Assembly (NCBI GenBank): GCA_035544215.1
Contig: DATKHY010000007.1
Span: 434,001-498,000 of the forward strand
Direction of reading: 5' to 3'
Source of the DNA: Candidatus Binatia bacterium
GTDB taxonomy: Bacteria > Vulcanimicrobiota > Vulcanimicrobiia > Vulcanimicrobiales > Vulcanimicrobiaceae
DNA length: 64,000 nt
The notes beneath the pieces were generated by a model. The model was not told where the DNA came from and made no database searches. It saw only the letters and a program-made list of their open reading frames with translations. Numbering within the stretch: the stretch's first letter is position 1; the number at the start of each line of letters is the position of its first letter. The position numbers and the translations under genes were made by a program. This document shows positions 1-7,978 of this stretch, one piece after another.

Positions 1-607
1 CGATGAGGTCTTCGATCTTGCTCGTCGCGATCGGGTCCAGCGCCGAAGCCGGCTCGTCCATCAAGATGACTTCGGGATCGACCGCGAGACAGCGAGCGAT
101 GCAGAGCCGCTGCTGCTGGCCGCCCGAGAGCGCCAGCGCGGAGCGGTCGAGCCGATCCTTGACCTCGTCCCAGAGCGCGGCGTGCCGCAGGCTGCGCTCA
201 CAGATTTCCTTCAGCGTGGCCGTATCGCGCTCGCCATGGATACGCGGCCCGTATACGACGTTGTCGAAGATTGACTTCGGAAACGGGTTGGGGCGCTGAA
301 AGACCATACCGACGCGATAGCGGACCGTCACGGGATCGATGTCGGGGGCGTAGATGTCCTGGTCGTCCAGCAACACGCGCCCTTCCACGCGAGCTCCCGG
401 CGTCAGGTCGTGCATTCGATTCAGCGCGCGGATGAACGTGGACTTTCCGCAGCCCGAAGGCCCGATCAGCGCCATCACTTGATTCGCGGGCACGTGGAGC
501 GACGCGTTACGGATAGCGTGAAAGGCGCCGTAATACACGTCGAGGTTTTCGACGTTGATCTTTGGCTCGATCGAAACCGAAACCACGTCTTCGGTACTCA
601 CGAACAT
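1..607 (-). CDS. pstB: Phosphate ABC transporter ATP-binding protein PstB (partial)
   Basis: Energises high-affinity phosphate import by the PstSCAB transporter at the inner membrane. About 202 residues are visible; the C-terminal fifth lies beyond the window edge. Seen in the translation: Walker [10 protein letters not shown], the ABC signature LSGGQQQR and Walker B leading into [20 protein letters not shown]. The N-terminal stretch [15 protein letters not shown] and the [15 protein letters not shown] segment are strongly PstB-like. It lies 39 bp downstream of phoR on the same strand, so it belongs to a Pho regulatory block. The ATG at 607 is the most upstream plausible start. The ribosome binding site is weak and an in-frame GTG two codons later is possible. 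Confidence 0.95.
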   Translation of the reverse strand, partial: MFVSTEDVVSVSIEPKINVENLDVYYGAFHAIRNASLHVPANQVMALIGPSGCGKSTFIRALNRMHDLTPGARVEGRVLLDDQDIYAPDIDPVTVRYRVGMVFQRPNPFPKSIFDNVVYGPRIHGERDTATLKEICERSLRHAALWDEVKDRLDRSALALSGGQQQRLCIARCLAVDPEVILMDEPASALDPIATSKIEDLI

Positions 608-646
608 GCGCCGCCGGTATTCGTCATGCGATTCGGATTGCCCGTC

Positions 647-1834
647 TTAAGGCCGTTTAATGCGCATGATGGGGAGCCGAATCGTAAACGACGTGCCCCT
701 CCCCAGCATCGACTCAGCCGAAATCGCGCCACCGTGCGCGTCGACAATGCCCTTGACGATCGCGAGCCCGAGGCCCGCGCCGCTGCTCCCGCGAGTGCGC
801 GAGCGATCAACCACGTAAAAACGCTCGAAGATGTGCGGCAGGTCGCGGTACGGGATGCCCTCTCCCGTGTCGCGGACGCGCAGCACCGCGTCGCTGTCGC
901 GCGCATCGAGCTCCACGCGGATGCGCCCGCCGCCCGACGTGTGGCGCAGCGCGTTGTCGATAAGATTGACGAAGATTTGCGACAGCCGATCGGGATCGGC
1001 TTCGACGCGAACGGGCCGCAGCGGGTTGAGCTCGAGCGAAATGCCCTTGTTGAACGCCTGCTGCTCGAACGACGCCACGATCGGGCGAGCGACCTCTTCG
1101 AGATCGACGTCGCGCAAATCGAGCTTGAGCTGACCCGACTCGGCGCGCGCCTGTTCGAGCAACTGACCGACGAGCGCGGTCAACCGGTCCACTTGAGCGA
1201 GCGCCTGGGGAACGAAGAGGTCGCGCGCCTCCTCTTCGGGAGCCTCGAGCACAGTCTCGAGCATCAGCTTGATCGACGAAAGGGGCGTGCGCAGCTCGTG
1301 CGAGACGTTGGAAAGAAACTCTTTGCGCGCCCGGTCGAGGCGCACGAGCCCGGTCTGATCGTCGGAGAAGATGACGACTCGCGGCATATTCCCGTTCTCG
1401 TCGGCGAGCGGCGACACCGAGATCCGGTAGGTTCGCTGGCCCTGCGCGCCCGTGAGGATGAGCGGCGCCACCGAGGCCTCGCCGCCCAACGCGTCGGCGA
1501 TGCGGTGCTCCAACTCGACGTTATGGATGGCTTCGATGATGTGGAGGCTCGTCGCGCGGCCCGAATCGAAACCGAACGTTGTCCCAGCCGCCGCATTGGC
1601 AAACTCGACGCGCCGCTCGCGATTGACCAAGATGACGCCGATCGGCAGCGCGCCGACGAGGCGCGCGAATCCGCTGTCGGGCGAAAGCGGGGCCGGTTCC
1701 GCGGGAGGGGGCGCGGCCTCCTCACTCGATTCGCTTTCCGCGGAGGTCGCCGGGCGGCGGGGAATGCGTCCGAGGGCGAGTCCCGCGGCGAGCCCGGCTA
1801 CCAGCGCGAAAAGCGACCACTCGAGAGGGGTCAA
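647..1834 (-). CDS. phoR: PhoR-type phosphate sensor histidine kinase
   Basis: Membrane sensor kinase of 395 residues that would phosphorylate the response regulator encoded just upstream. One N-terminal membrane segment (about residues 5-24) is followed by a basic stretch, a PAS domain (about 55-165), a HisKA domain with the phospho-acceptor histidine in NVSHELRTPLSSIK, and a HATPase_c domain with N box LIDNALRHT, G1 box DTGEGIP and G2 region GAGLGLAIVKG. There is no large periplasmic loop, which fits PhoR proteins that sense through the Pst complex rather than by binding phosphate. It overlaps the regulator gene by 4 bp and lies just before pstB. Phosphate sensing is inferred from domain order and neighbours. 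Confidence 0.9.
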   Translation of the reverse strand: MTPLEWSLFALVAGLAAGLALGRIPRRPATSAESESSEEAAPPPAEPAPLSPDSGFARLVGALPIGVILVNRERRVEFANAAAGTTFGFDSGRATSLHIIEAIHNVELEHRIADALGGEASVAPLILTGAQGQRTYRISVSPLADENGNMPRVVIFSDDQTGLVRLDRARKEFLSNVSHELRTPLSSIKLMLETVLEAPEEEARDLFVPQALAQVDRLTALVGQLLEQARAESGQLKLDLRDVDLEEVARPIVASFEQQAFNKGISLELNPLRPVRVEADPDRLSQIFVNLIDNALRHTSGGGRIRVELDARDSDAVLRVRDTGEGIPYRDLPHIFERFYVVDRSRTRGSSGAGLGLAIVKGIVDAHGGAISAESMLGRGTSFTIRLPIMRIKRP

Positions 1835-2571
1835 GCCTTGAACATGTAGCCGCGGCTGCGAACCGTGAGAATGTGCCGCGGCGATCGCGAGTCTTCTTCT
1901 ATCTTCTCGCGCAGCCAGCGAATGTGCACGCTGACGGTTTGCTGTTCGCCTTCGAAGTCGTATCCCCAGACCTTGTCGAGCAGGGTCTGGCGCGTCACGA
2001 CGCGCCCCTGGTTTTCCATCAGCACGCGGAGCAGTCCGAATTCCTTGGGCGCGAGGGAAACCTCGGCACCGCGAACCGTAAGCTGCTGCCGCGACGGATC
2101 GAGGACGATCTCGCCAAGCGCGATGGCTTCGTCGTGCCCCGACGGCAGCGAGCTCTGGCGGCGCAACCGAGCCTTGACGCGCGCGAGAAACTCGTGCAGG
2201 GCGAACGGCTTGGTGACGTAGTCGTCGGCACCCAGTTCGAGCGCCAGGACCTTGTCGATTTCCTGATCCTTAGCGGTCAGCATGATGATTGGCACCGGGC
2301 TGAACTTGCGGATCTCCTTGCAGGCCTCGACTCCGTCGAGAACCGGCAACATGATGTCGAGCACGACCAGATCCGGCTGCTCGCGTTGCGCCATTGCGAT
2401 CGCGCTACGGCCGTCTCCAGCCGTCACGACGGCGTAACCGCTGCGCTCGAGATTAAAGCGCAAGGTTTGAAGGATCGCGGACTCGTCGTCCACGACGAGG
2501 ATCTTCTTGTTGACCTCCGGACCCTTGATTGCCGTCATTCGCGGCGGCCGCATCTCCGACGTTCCATTCAT
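1831..2571 (-). CDS. phoP: OmpR/PhoB-family response regulator
   Basis: Two-component response regulator, partner of the adjacent histidine kinase. The receiver domain shows the acidic pair in KILVVDDES, the phospho-acceptor aspartate in DLVVLDIMLP and the conserved lysine in DDYVTKPF. A C-terminal winged helix follows (about residues 150-245), with the typical ending VRSRGYMFKA. PhoB or PhoP is the sensible name because pstB and phoR follow. The start is uncertain: ATG codons at 2571, 2553 and 2538 are all in frame, and the receiver fold begins only a few residues after the last. From 2571 the gene overlaps the upstream dehydrogenase frame by 119 bp, which is unusually long. Confidence 0.9.
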   Translation of the reverse strand: MNGTSEMRPPRMTAIKGPEVNKKILVVDDESAILQTLRFNLERSGYAVVTAGDGRSAIAMAQREQPDLVVLDIMLPVLDGVEACKEIRKFSPVPIIMLTAKDQEIDKVLALELGADDYVTKPFALHEFLARVKARLRRQSSLPSGHDEAIALGEIVLDPSRQQLTVRGAEVSLAPKEFGLLRVLMENQGRVVTRQTLLDKVWGYDFEGEQQTVSVHIRWLREKIEEDSRSPRHILTVRSRGYMFKA

Positions 2572-3430
2572 ACGCTTTTGCTATCGCGCTGTAATCCAGC
2601 GCGCCGTCCCCTTCTGCGGAGCGAGTGGTATAGAGTTGGTGAGCCAGCGCCGTCGCCGGCATCGGAAGGCTCGCGGCACGAGCCGTGTCGAGGGCCGCGG
2701 CGAGGTCCTTGCGGAGCAGATCCAGTGCGAACCCGCCGCTGAAGGTCCCGCCCAGCCACGTCTTGGGCAACCATTCCTCGAGGAGATAGTTCGAAGCCGT
2801 CGCCGACGCTAGTACCTCGCGCACAATGCCAAGATCAGCGCCGGCGCGCTGTGCGAACGAGAGGCCCTCCACGTTAGCGATCATGACGTTCGCGATGATG
2901 ATCTGATTGACCAGCTTGACCGTCTCGCCCATGCCGACCGGCCCGAGGTGATGCGGAGTTCCCATCGCGCGCAAAACCGGTTCGGCGCGCGAAAACGCCG
3001 CGGGCGAGGCGCCCACCATGATCGTCAGCGTGCCGTCCTGGGCGCGGGCCGGACCACCGCTGACCGGAGCGTCCACGAATTCGATGCCGCGCTCGGCCAG
3101 GCGCTCCGCGAAGCGGCGCGACGCGACGGGCGAGATCGTGGACGTGTCGATCACCAACAACCCCGCCTTCGCGCCCGCCGCGACGCCGCGCACAGCGAAG
3201 AGCACGTCCTCTACGTCGGGTGCATCCGGCACGGAGATAACGACGGCCTCGGCGTCGCGCGCCAGACTCGCGGGATCCGCGGCCTCGCGAACGCCATCGG
3301 CGCGCAACCGCTCCAACGCGTCGCGATGCCGGTGCACGCTCGCGAACACATCCAAGCCGGCTTTGCGCAACGACCGAGCCATCGCCTCGCCCATCGCGCC
3401 CAACCCGACGAACCCGACCCGGGCAATCAC
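2453..3430 (-). CDS. NAD-binding 3-hydroxyisobutyrate/beta-hydroxyacid dehydrogenase family
   Basis: Oxidoreductase of the 3-hydroxyisobutyrate / tartronate semialdehyde reductase family. Seen: Rossmann motif RVGFVGLGAMGEAMA at the N-terminus, substrate-loop motif DAPVSGGPARAQDGTL, and the catalytic lysine in GETVKLVNQIIIAN. The GTG start at 3430 places the Rossmann motif immediately at the N-terminus, as in the family; the longer open frame upstream is non-coding in style. The usual family end is near ALDYSAIAKAYEW. This frame then runs on for about 40 low-complexity residues into the response-regulator gene, so the natural stop appears lost or moved. The exact substrate cannot be told from sequence. 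Confidence 0.85.
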   Translation of the reverse strand: MIARVGFVGLGAMGEAMARSLRKAGLDVFASVHRHRDALERLRADGVREAADPASLARDAEAVVISVPDAPDVEDVLFAVRGVAAGAKAGLLVIDTSTISPVASRRFAERLAERGIEFVDAPVSGGPARAQDGTLTIMVGASPAAFSRAEPVLRAMGTPHHLGPVGMGETVKLVNQIIIANVMIANVEGLSFAQRAGADLGIVREVLASATASNYLLEEWLPKTWLGGTFSGGFALDLLRKDLAAALDTARAASLPMPATALAHQLYTTRSAEGDGALDYSAIAKAYEWNVGDAAAANDGNQGSGGQQEDPRRGRRVRDPSNLAL

Positions 3431-3489
3431 GAGCCGCCCCTTTGGGCGCAGCCTCAGGATAACCTTCGGAGCCCGGCGAAGGCGCCCGC

Positions 3490-4419
3490 ATGACCACCGC
3501 CACCGCAACTCCTTCGATCGTGCGCCCCACCTTCGACGAGATGAACCTCTCGCTCGGGAAACGGACGCGACTGCACCGTTTGCTATACGAGCACGGCCCC
3601 GCCAACGGCACGCTGATGATGCTGCCCATCGATCAGGGCTTGGAGCACGGTCCCGTCGACTTCTTCGACAACCCCGCGGCAATCGACACCGATTGGATCT
3701 ACCGCCTCGCAGTCGAGGGGAATTTCTCGGGTGTCGCACTGCACATAGGCCTCGCCGAGAAGTACCAGAAGCGGTACGCCGGGCGAGTTCCACTGCTGCT
3801 GAAGGTCAACGGTAAGACCAACCTCCCGCCTGACGACGAGGCGTTCAGCCCGATGACGTCGTCGGTCGAGGACGCCGTTCGGCTCGGCGCCGACGCCGTG
3901 GGCTACACGCTGTACGTCGGCAGCCCGGCGCAAGAGCTCGACATCGCGCAATGCAACGACGTGCGCCGGGAGTGCGAGCGCTACGGAATGCCGCTGGTCG
4001 TGTGGGCCTACCCGCGCGGCTCCGCCGTCAAGGCGAAGGGGGGCATCGATTCGCTCTATGCGGTCGACTACGCCGCGCGCGTTGCGTGCGAGATCGGGGC
4101 GGACGTGATCAAGCTCAACGAGCCCGTCTGGAAACCCGACGACGCCGCGAAGCTTCCGAAGCCGTACGACACGCTCGCGTTCGACGACGTCGAAGGCTTA
4201 CGCAAAGTCGTCAAGTCGGCGGGCCGCTGCCTCGTTCTTGTCTCCGGCGGGAGTAAGATGGGTGACGACGCGACCGTGCACAAAGCGCACGTCGCGATGG
4301 CGGCCGGTTGCGTGGGACTGATCTTTGGTCGAAACATGTGGCAGCGCAAGTGGGACGCGGCGCTCTCGATGGCCTCGCGCATCCACGACGTGCTCGCCGA
4401 CTACGGCCAGCAGCAGTAA
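3490..4419 (+). CDS. fbaB: Class I fructose-bisphosphate aldolase (DhnA/FbaB type)
   Basis: Schiff-base aldolase of the DeoC/FbaB group, cleaving fructose 1,6-bisphosphate in glycolysis or forming it in gluconeogenesis; 309 residues. Seen: LPIDQGLEHGPVDFF near the N-terminus, the lysine-containing strand DVIKLNEPVW, the phosphate-loop segments LVLVSGGSKMGDD and VGLIFGRNMWQR. These are the hallmarks of the archaeal-type/FbaB class rather than the eukaryote-like class I enzyme. It is transcribed divergently from the dehydrogenase with only 59 bp between the starts, so both promoters must share that interval. Related family members make aminoshikimate-type precursors, so the substrate is inferred. 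Confidence 0.88.
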   Translation: MTTATATPSIVRPTFDEMNLSLGKRTRLHRLLYEHGPANGTLMMLPIDQGLEHGPVDFFDNPAAIDTDWIYRLAVEGNFSGVALHIGLAEKYQKRYAGRVPLLLKVNGKTNLPPDDEAFSPMTSSVEDAVRLGADAVGYTLYVGSPAQELDIAQCNDVRRECERYGMPLVVWAYPRGSAVKAKGGIDSLYAVDYAARVACEIGADVIKLNEPVWKPDDAAKLPKPYDTLAFDDVEGLRKVVKSAGRCLVLVSGGSKMGDDATVHKAHVAMAAGCVGLIFGRNMWQRKWDAALSMASRIHDVLADYGQQQ

Positions 4420-4428
4420 TCTGGGGCG

Positions 4429-4692
4429 TTAGGCGCGCTGCACCGCCTGCTGCGCGGCACAGTCGTTGCAGTACCAGCCGATGGCCCCGCCGTGGTCCCG
4501 CGGCACCATCTGCTCGCGCGGACCGCGGCGACCGCAGCCGGCACACGCGTACGTTTGGCCGACGGAAGCGGGGCGTGCCGCGCTCTCGTGACGTTTGGCG
4601 ATATAGAAGATCAGGTAGATCGCCGCGCCGATGACCCACGGCGACCACGCGAAGAACGCATCAAACGCGCCGCCGGAGATTTCGGCGATCAC
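4429..4692 (-). CDS. Small membrane protein with C-terminal zinc-ribbon
   Basis: An 87-residue protein I cannot assign to a named family. It has one hydrophobic segment (about residues 14-32) followed by a cytoplasmic-looking tail with two cysteine pairs, CAGCGRRG and CNDC, spaced like a zinc ribbon. It overlaps the 3' end of the ferredoxin gene by 4 bp, so the two are almost certainly translated together. It converges on the aldolase gene, with 9 bp between them. A role near the membrane linked to ferredoxin chemistry is conceivable, but nothing in the sequence proves it. Confidence 0.7.
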   Translation of the reverse strand: MIAEISGGAFDAFFAWSPWVIGAAIYLIFYIAKRHESAARPASVGQTYACAGCGRRGPREQMVPRDHGGAIGWYCNDCAAQQAVQRA

Positions 4693-4931
4693 TTCTTGAA
4701 ATACTCGGCGTTAATTTCGGTGTAGTTCTGCCACTTTTCCGGAACGTCGGAATCGGCGAAGATCGCCTCTACGGGGCAGGCCGAAACGCAGGCGCCGCAA
4801 TCGATGCAGACTTCCGGATCGATATAGAGCATCTCGTCCTCATCCTTGCCGTGAATGCAGTCGACTGGACAGACGTCGACGCACGACTTGTCCTTGGTTC
4901 CGATGCACGGTTCGGTGATGATGTAGGCCAT
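4689..4931 (-). CDS. fdxA: Dicluster (7Fe/8Fe-type) ferredoxin
   Basis: Small electron carrier of 80 residues. The N-terminal cluster cysteines lie in PCIGTKDKSCVDVCPVDC and the second set in CIDCGACVSACPVEAI. The threonine at the position of the second cysteine in the first set is what is usually seen in the FdxA group, where that site holds a 3Fe-4S or a modified 4Fe-4S cluster. The tail KWQNYTEINAEYFKK is also typical of the group. The next gene overlaps by 4 bp. Its redox partner cannot be inferred from the neighbourhood. Confidence 0.9.
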   Translation of the reverse strand: MAYIITEPCIGTKDKSCVDVCPVDCIHGKDEDEMLYIDPEVCIDCGACVSACPVEAIFADSDVPEKWQNYTEINAEYFKK

Positions 4932-4966
4932 GACGTTTCAGCTTCCCCGCAGCGAAGTCGTGCCCT

Positions 4967-5230
4967 TCAGGCCGCAGGCCTCCCACGGATTGCGCGGAGT
5001 AACCACAGCAGGACGATCGCGCCAATCAGCGCGCAGAGCATGCTTGGCAAATTGAACCCTGTGACGCCCGCGTGACCGAAGAACCGGTAGAGCCACCCGC
5101 CGATGACCGCTCCCAGGATTCCGACGATGACGTCGGCGATGATGCCGCCGGGCGCCTCCCCGGGGACGATCCAGCGGGCGACCAAACCGACGATTAGGCC
5201 AAAGACGATCCAGGCAAGAATCCCCAACAC
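4967..5230 (-). CDS. GlsB/YeaQ/YmgE-family small membrane protein
   Basis: A protein of about 87 residues with three hydrophobic segments and the glycine-rich pattern of the transglycosylase-associated family: IVFGLIVGLVARWIVPG, then GGIIADVIVGILGAVIGGWL, then a final helix ending in LLWLLRAIRG. The longer open frame upstream is a shadow. The GTG at 5230 and a TTG at 5227 both follow a strong AGGAGG ribosome binding site; the TTG has the better spacing (7 nt against 4). Family members are often stress-induced, with unclear biochemistry. Confidence 0.85.
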   Translation of the reverse strand: MLGILAWIVFGLIVGLVARWIVPGEAPGGIIADVIVGILGAVIGGWLYRFFGHAGVTGFNLPSMLCALIGAIVLLWLLRAIRGRPAA

Positions 5231-5300
5231 CCTTCCTCCTTCAGCGTCCGCCAAACATCGCACAGGGAGTTGGCTCTCCCGCGGTGGACGATACGACATT

Positions 5301-5999
5301 ATGAAGCGTACTTTCCTTTGCCTCCTTGGCGCGTTTGCATTGGCGACCGCGGCGGCGTCTGCGGCGCCACCTGCCACGGCGATTACCGCCGGTGGAACCG
5401 GCAGCGTTTCGATGCCGCCTGACGTCGCGACAGTTAGCGCTTCCGTTGAAACGACTGCCCAAAACGCCGACGACGCGATTTCGCAAAACAACGCTACGTA
5501 CAACCAGGTCGTCGCCGCGCTCGAGAAGTCCGGCGTAGCGCGCGGCGACATCGCGCTCACATACTACAACGTGAGTTATAATCCGCCGCCGCAAATCGTG
5601 CCGCCGAATCCGACGGGCGAGCGCTATGGCTACGCGGTCTCGCGCAGCTTTTCAGTAAAGGTGCGTCAAATCGGCAGCGCCGGACGGGTCAGTGACGCGT
5701 GCATGAGCTCCGGAGCCACGGCAATTAACGGGGTGAGCTTCGGTCTATCGAATCCCGCCACGGCTCGCGAGCAAGCCACCGCAAAGGCGGTGGCGGAGGC
5801 GCGTGCCAATGCCGACGCGATCGCGCGCGCCGCGGCGCTGAGAATCGTCGGGATCAAGAGCATCAACCTCACAAGCGAGCCGTCAGGCCCGGTGCCGCTC
5901 CTGAGAGCCGCCGCGATGCCGGCGGCGCCTACGCAATTCGACCAGTCCAACGTCAACGTCACCGTGTCCGTGAGCGTCGAGTTCGTAGCCGAGCCGTGA
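5301..5999 (+). CDS. Secreted SIMPL-domain (DUF541) protein
   Basis: A 232-residue exported protein. A signal peptide covers about residues 1-21 (MKRTFLCLLGAFALATAAAS). The SIMPL/DUF541 domain follows, recognisable by ITAGGTGSVSMPPDVATVS at its start, the long helical segment with QNADDAISQNNATYNQVV, and the closing NVNVTVSVSVEFVAEP. Family members act in the periplasm or at the outer membrane, in several cases linked to oxidative stress, but have no agreed reaction. The ATG at 5301 was chosen because it opens the signal peptide; the frame extends upstream without coding character. It is divergent from the GlsB-like gene, with 70 bp between them. Confidence 0.88.
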   Translation: MKRTFLCLLGAFALATAAASAAPPATAITAGGTGSVSMPPDVATVSASVETTAQNADDAISQNNATYNQVVAALEKSGVARGDIALTYYNVSYNPPPQIVPPNPTGERYGYAVSRSFSVKVRQIGSAGRVSDACMSSGATAINGVSFGLSNPATAREQATAKAVAEARANADAIARAAALRIVGIKSINLTSEPSGPVPLLRAAAMPAAPTQFDQSNVNVTVSVSVEFVAEP

Positions 6000-6042
6000 C
6001 GCCAGACGAAACCTGCCCCAATGAAGCCTGGTAGCATAGGCG

Positions 6043-7974
6043 ATGACTTTTGAGTGTGAAGGTTGCGCCGCTCGTCCGGCTGTCACGACCTACGGCGGCC
6101 GCCGCCTCTGCAACGTCTGTGCGCAGAAACGCGCCGCGACGAGCGCGCTGCCGTTCGTCGGGGCCGCCCTGGCGGCGGCCGGCCTGATCGCCGGCAGCGC
6201 CCTGCTCGCCGAAAAAATGCAGGGCGGGGGAGCCACCTCGCCGCTGGACGAGCTCGGCAAGCGCTTCCGCGGCGGCACGCCGACGCTGGCGGCGTACTCA
6301 CGCGATCTGACGGAGCTCGCGCGCAACGGCAAGCTCGATCCCGTCATCGGGAGGGATCGCGAGATCGATCGCGTCGTCTCGATTCTCGCGCGACGCAGCA
6401 AGAACAATCCGTGTCTCGTGGGCGAGCCCGGCGTCGGCAAGACGGCGATCGTCGAGGGTCTCGCCGCGCGCATCGTCGCCGGCAACGCGCCGCCGTCCTT
6501 ACGCGGGAAGCGCGTCCTCGCCCTGTCGCTCGGTCCGCTGGTAGCGGGGACGAAATACCGCGGCGAGTTCGAAGGCCGCGTCAAGCGCATCCTCGACGAA
6601 GTCAAGCGCAGCGCGCGCGACATCGTCCTCTTCATCGACGAGCTGCACACGCTCGTCGGGGCCGGTGCCGCCGAGGGCGCACCGCTCGACCTGAGCACGA
6701 TGATCAAGCCGGAGCTGGCGCGCGGCGATCTGCAGTGCATCGGCGCCACGACGTTCGACGAGTACCGTAAGTACATCGAATCCGACGCCGCGCTCGAGCG
6801 CCGGTTTCAGCCGGTTATGGTCGAAGAGCCGAGCATCGACGAGACGATCGACATCCTTCGCGGTCTGCGCGAGCGCTACGCGCGTCACCACAACGTCGTA
6901 ATCGGAGAAGACGCGATCGAGACGGCCGCGCAGCTGTCGGCCCGCTTCATCGCCGATCGTTTCTTGCCCGACAAGGCCATCGATCTCGTCGACGAGGCCG
7001 CGGCGTCCGTCGCCCTGGCGAACAAGGGCGCCATCGATCGGCCTCTCGTCGGCCGCGACGACGTCGCGGCGGTCGTAACGCGCTGGACGGGCATACCGCA
7101 GGATTCGCTCACGGAATCGCAGGCCAACCGTCTTCTCGACCTCGAGCGGCTCCTGTCCAAACGCGTCATCGGTCAAGACCGCGCCGTCGCCGGCGTCTCA
7201 GACGCGATCCGCCGCGCGCGAACGGGCCTGCACGATCCGCGCAAACCGCTCGGAAGCTTCCTCTTCCGCGGCCCAAGCGGTGTGGGCAAGACGGAGCTCG
7301 CGAAGACGCTAGCCGAAGTGCTCTTCGGCAGCGAAGCGGCCCTCGTGCGCATCGACCTCGCGGAGTTCACCGAGCCGCACAGCGTCTCGCGGCTGCTCGG
7401 CGCGCCGCCGGGCTACGCCGGTCACGACGAGCCCGGGCAACTCACGGAACCGGTGCGGCGCCGGCCGTATTGCGTCGTTCTGTTCGACGAGCTCGAGAAG
7501 GCCCACCCGGACGTCGCGTCGATCCTACTCCAAATTCTCGACGATGGGCGCGTCACGGACTCCAAGGGACGCACGATCGACTTCCGGCACACGCTTATCA
7601 TTCTCACCACGAATCTGGTGGACGACGACCTCGCCATCGCGCTGCGCTCGGAATTGCTTGACAGAATCGACGAGGTCGTGCCGTTCGAAGAGCTCGGGCT
7701 GCCGCAGATCGAGGCGATCGTTACGATTCACGTGGAAGCGCTGGCAAAGCGGCTCGGCGCGCGCAACGTCGCACTCAACCTCTCCGACGAGGCGAAGCTC
7801 TATCTGGCTCGAGTGTCGATGGGCGCGGGGGGCGGGGCTCGGTATGTGCAGCGCACCGTCTCGCACTACGTCTCCACGCCGCTCTCGACGGCACTGCTCC
7901 GCGGCGAGCTGCGCGAGGGCTCCGGCGCCAACGTGACCCTCGAGGGCGACGCGTTACGGGTTCGCGCCGCGTAG
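6043..7974 (+). CDS. Clp/HSP100-type AAA+ ATPase with zinc-finger and membrane anchor
   Basis: A 643-residue double-ring AAA+ unfoldase. Residues 1-30 form a CxxC...CxxC zinc finger (C5, C8, C23, C26), like ClpE. Residues about 35-56 are a hydrophobic, probably membrane-spanning segment. D1 has Walker A GEPGVGKT (127-134), pore loop [11 protein letters not shown] and Walker [13 protein letters not shown]2 has Walker A GPSGVGKT (about 410-417), pore loop PPGYAGHD and Walker [13 protein letters not shown]. The Clp N-domain is absent. The coiled-coil middle domain of ClpB/ClpC is reduced to about 30 residues. The stretch after Walker B of D2 that carries the ClpP-docking IGF/L loop is deleted. 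It therefore may not work with ClpP. Close to ClpA/ClpE in sequence, but functionally open. Confidence 0.85.
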   Translation: MTFECEGCAARPAVTTYGGRRLCNVCAQKRAATSALPFVGAALAAAGLIAGSALLAEKMQGGGATSPLDELGKRFRGGTPTLAAYSRDLTELARNGKLDPVIGRDREIDRVVSILARRSKNNPCLVGEPGVGKTAIVEGLAARIVAGNAPPSLRGKRVLALSLGPLVAGTKYRGEFEGRVKRILDEVKRSARDIVLFIDELHTLVGAGAAEGAPLDLSTMIKPELARGDLQCIGATTFDEYRKYIESDAALERRFQPVMVEEPSIDETIDILRGLRERYARHHNVVIGEDAIETAAQLSARFIADRFLPDKAIDLVDEAAASVALANKGAIDRPLVGRDDVAAVVTRWTGIPQDSLTESQANRLLDLERLLSKRVIGQDRAVAGVSDAIRRARTGLHDPRKPLGSFLFRGPSGVGKTELAKTLAEVLFGSEAALVRIDLAEFTEPHSVSRLLGAPPGYAGHDEPGQLTEPVRRRPYCVVLFDELEKAHPDVASILLQILDDGRVTDSKGRTIDFRHTLIILTTNLVDDDLAIALRSELLDRIDEVVPFEELGLPQIEAIVTIHVEALAKRLGARNVALNLSDEAKLYLARVSMGAGGGARYVQRTVSHYVSTPLSTALLRGELREGSGANVTLEGDALRVRAA

Positions 7975-7978
7975 AGAA

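Noticed and set aside
410-1849. Long plus-strand open frame of 479 codons opposite phoR
   Set aside because: Rich in Arg/Asp/Glu with no domain pattern. It is the antisense shadow of phoR and pstB, a common effect of high GC; the minus-strand frames carry all the motifs.
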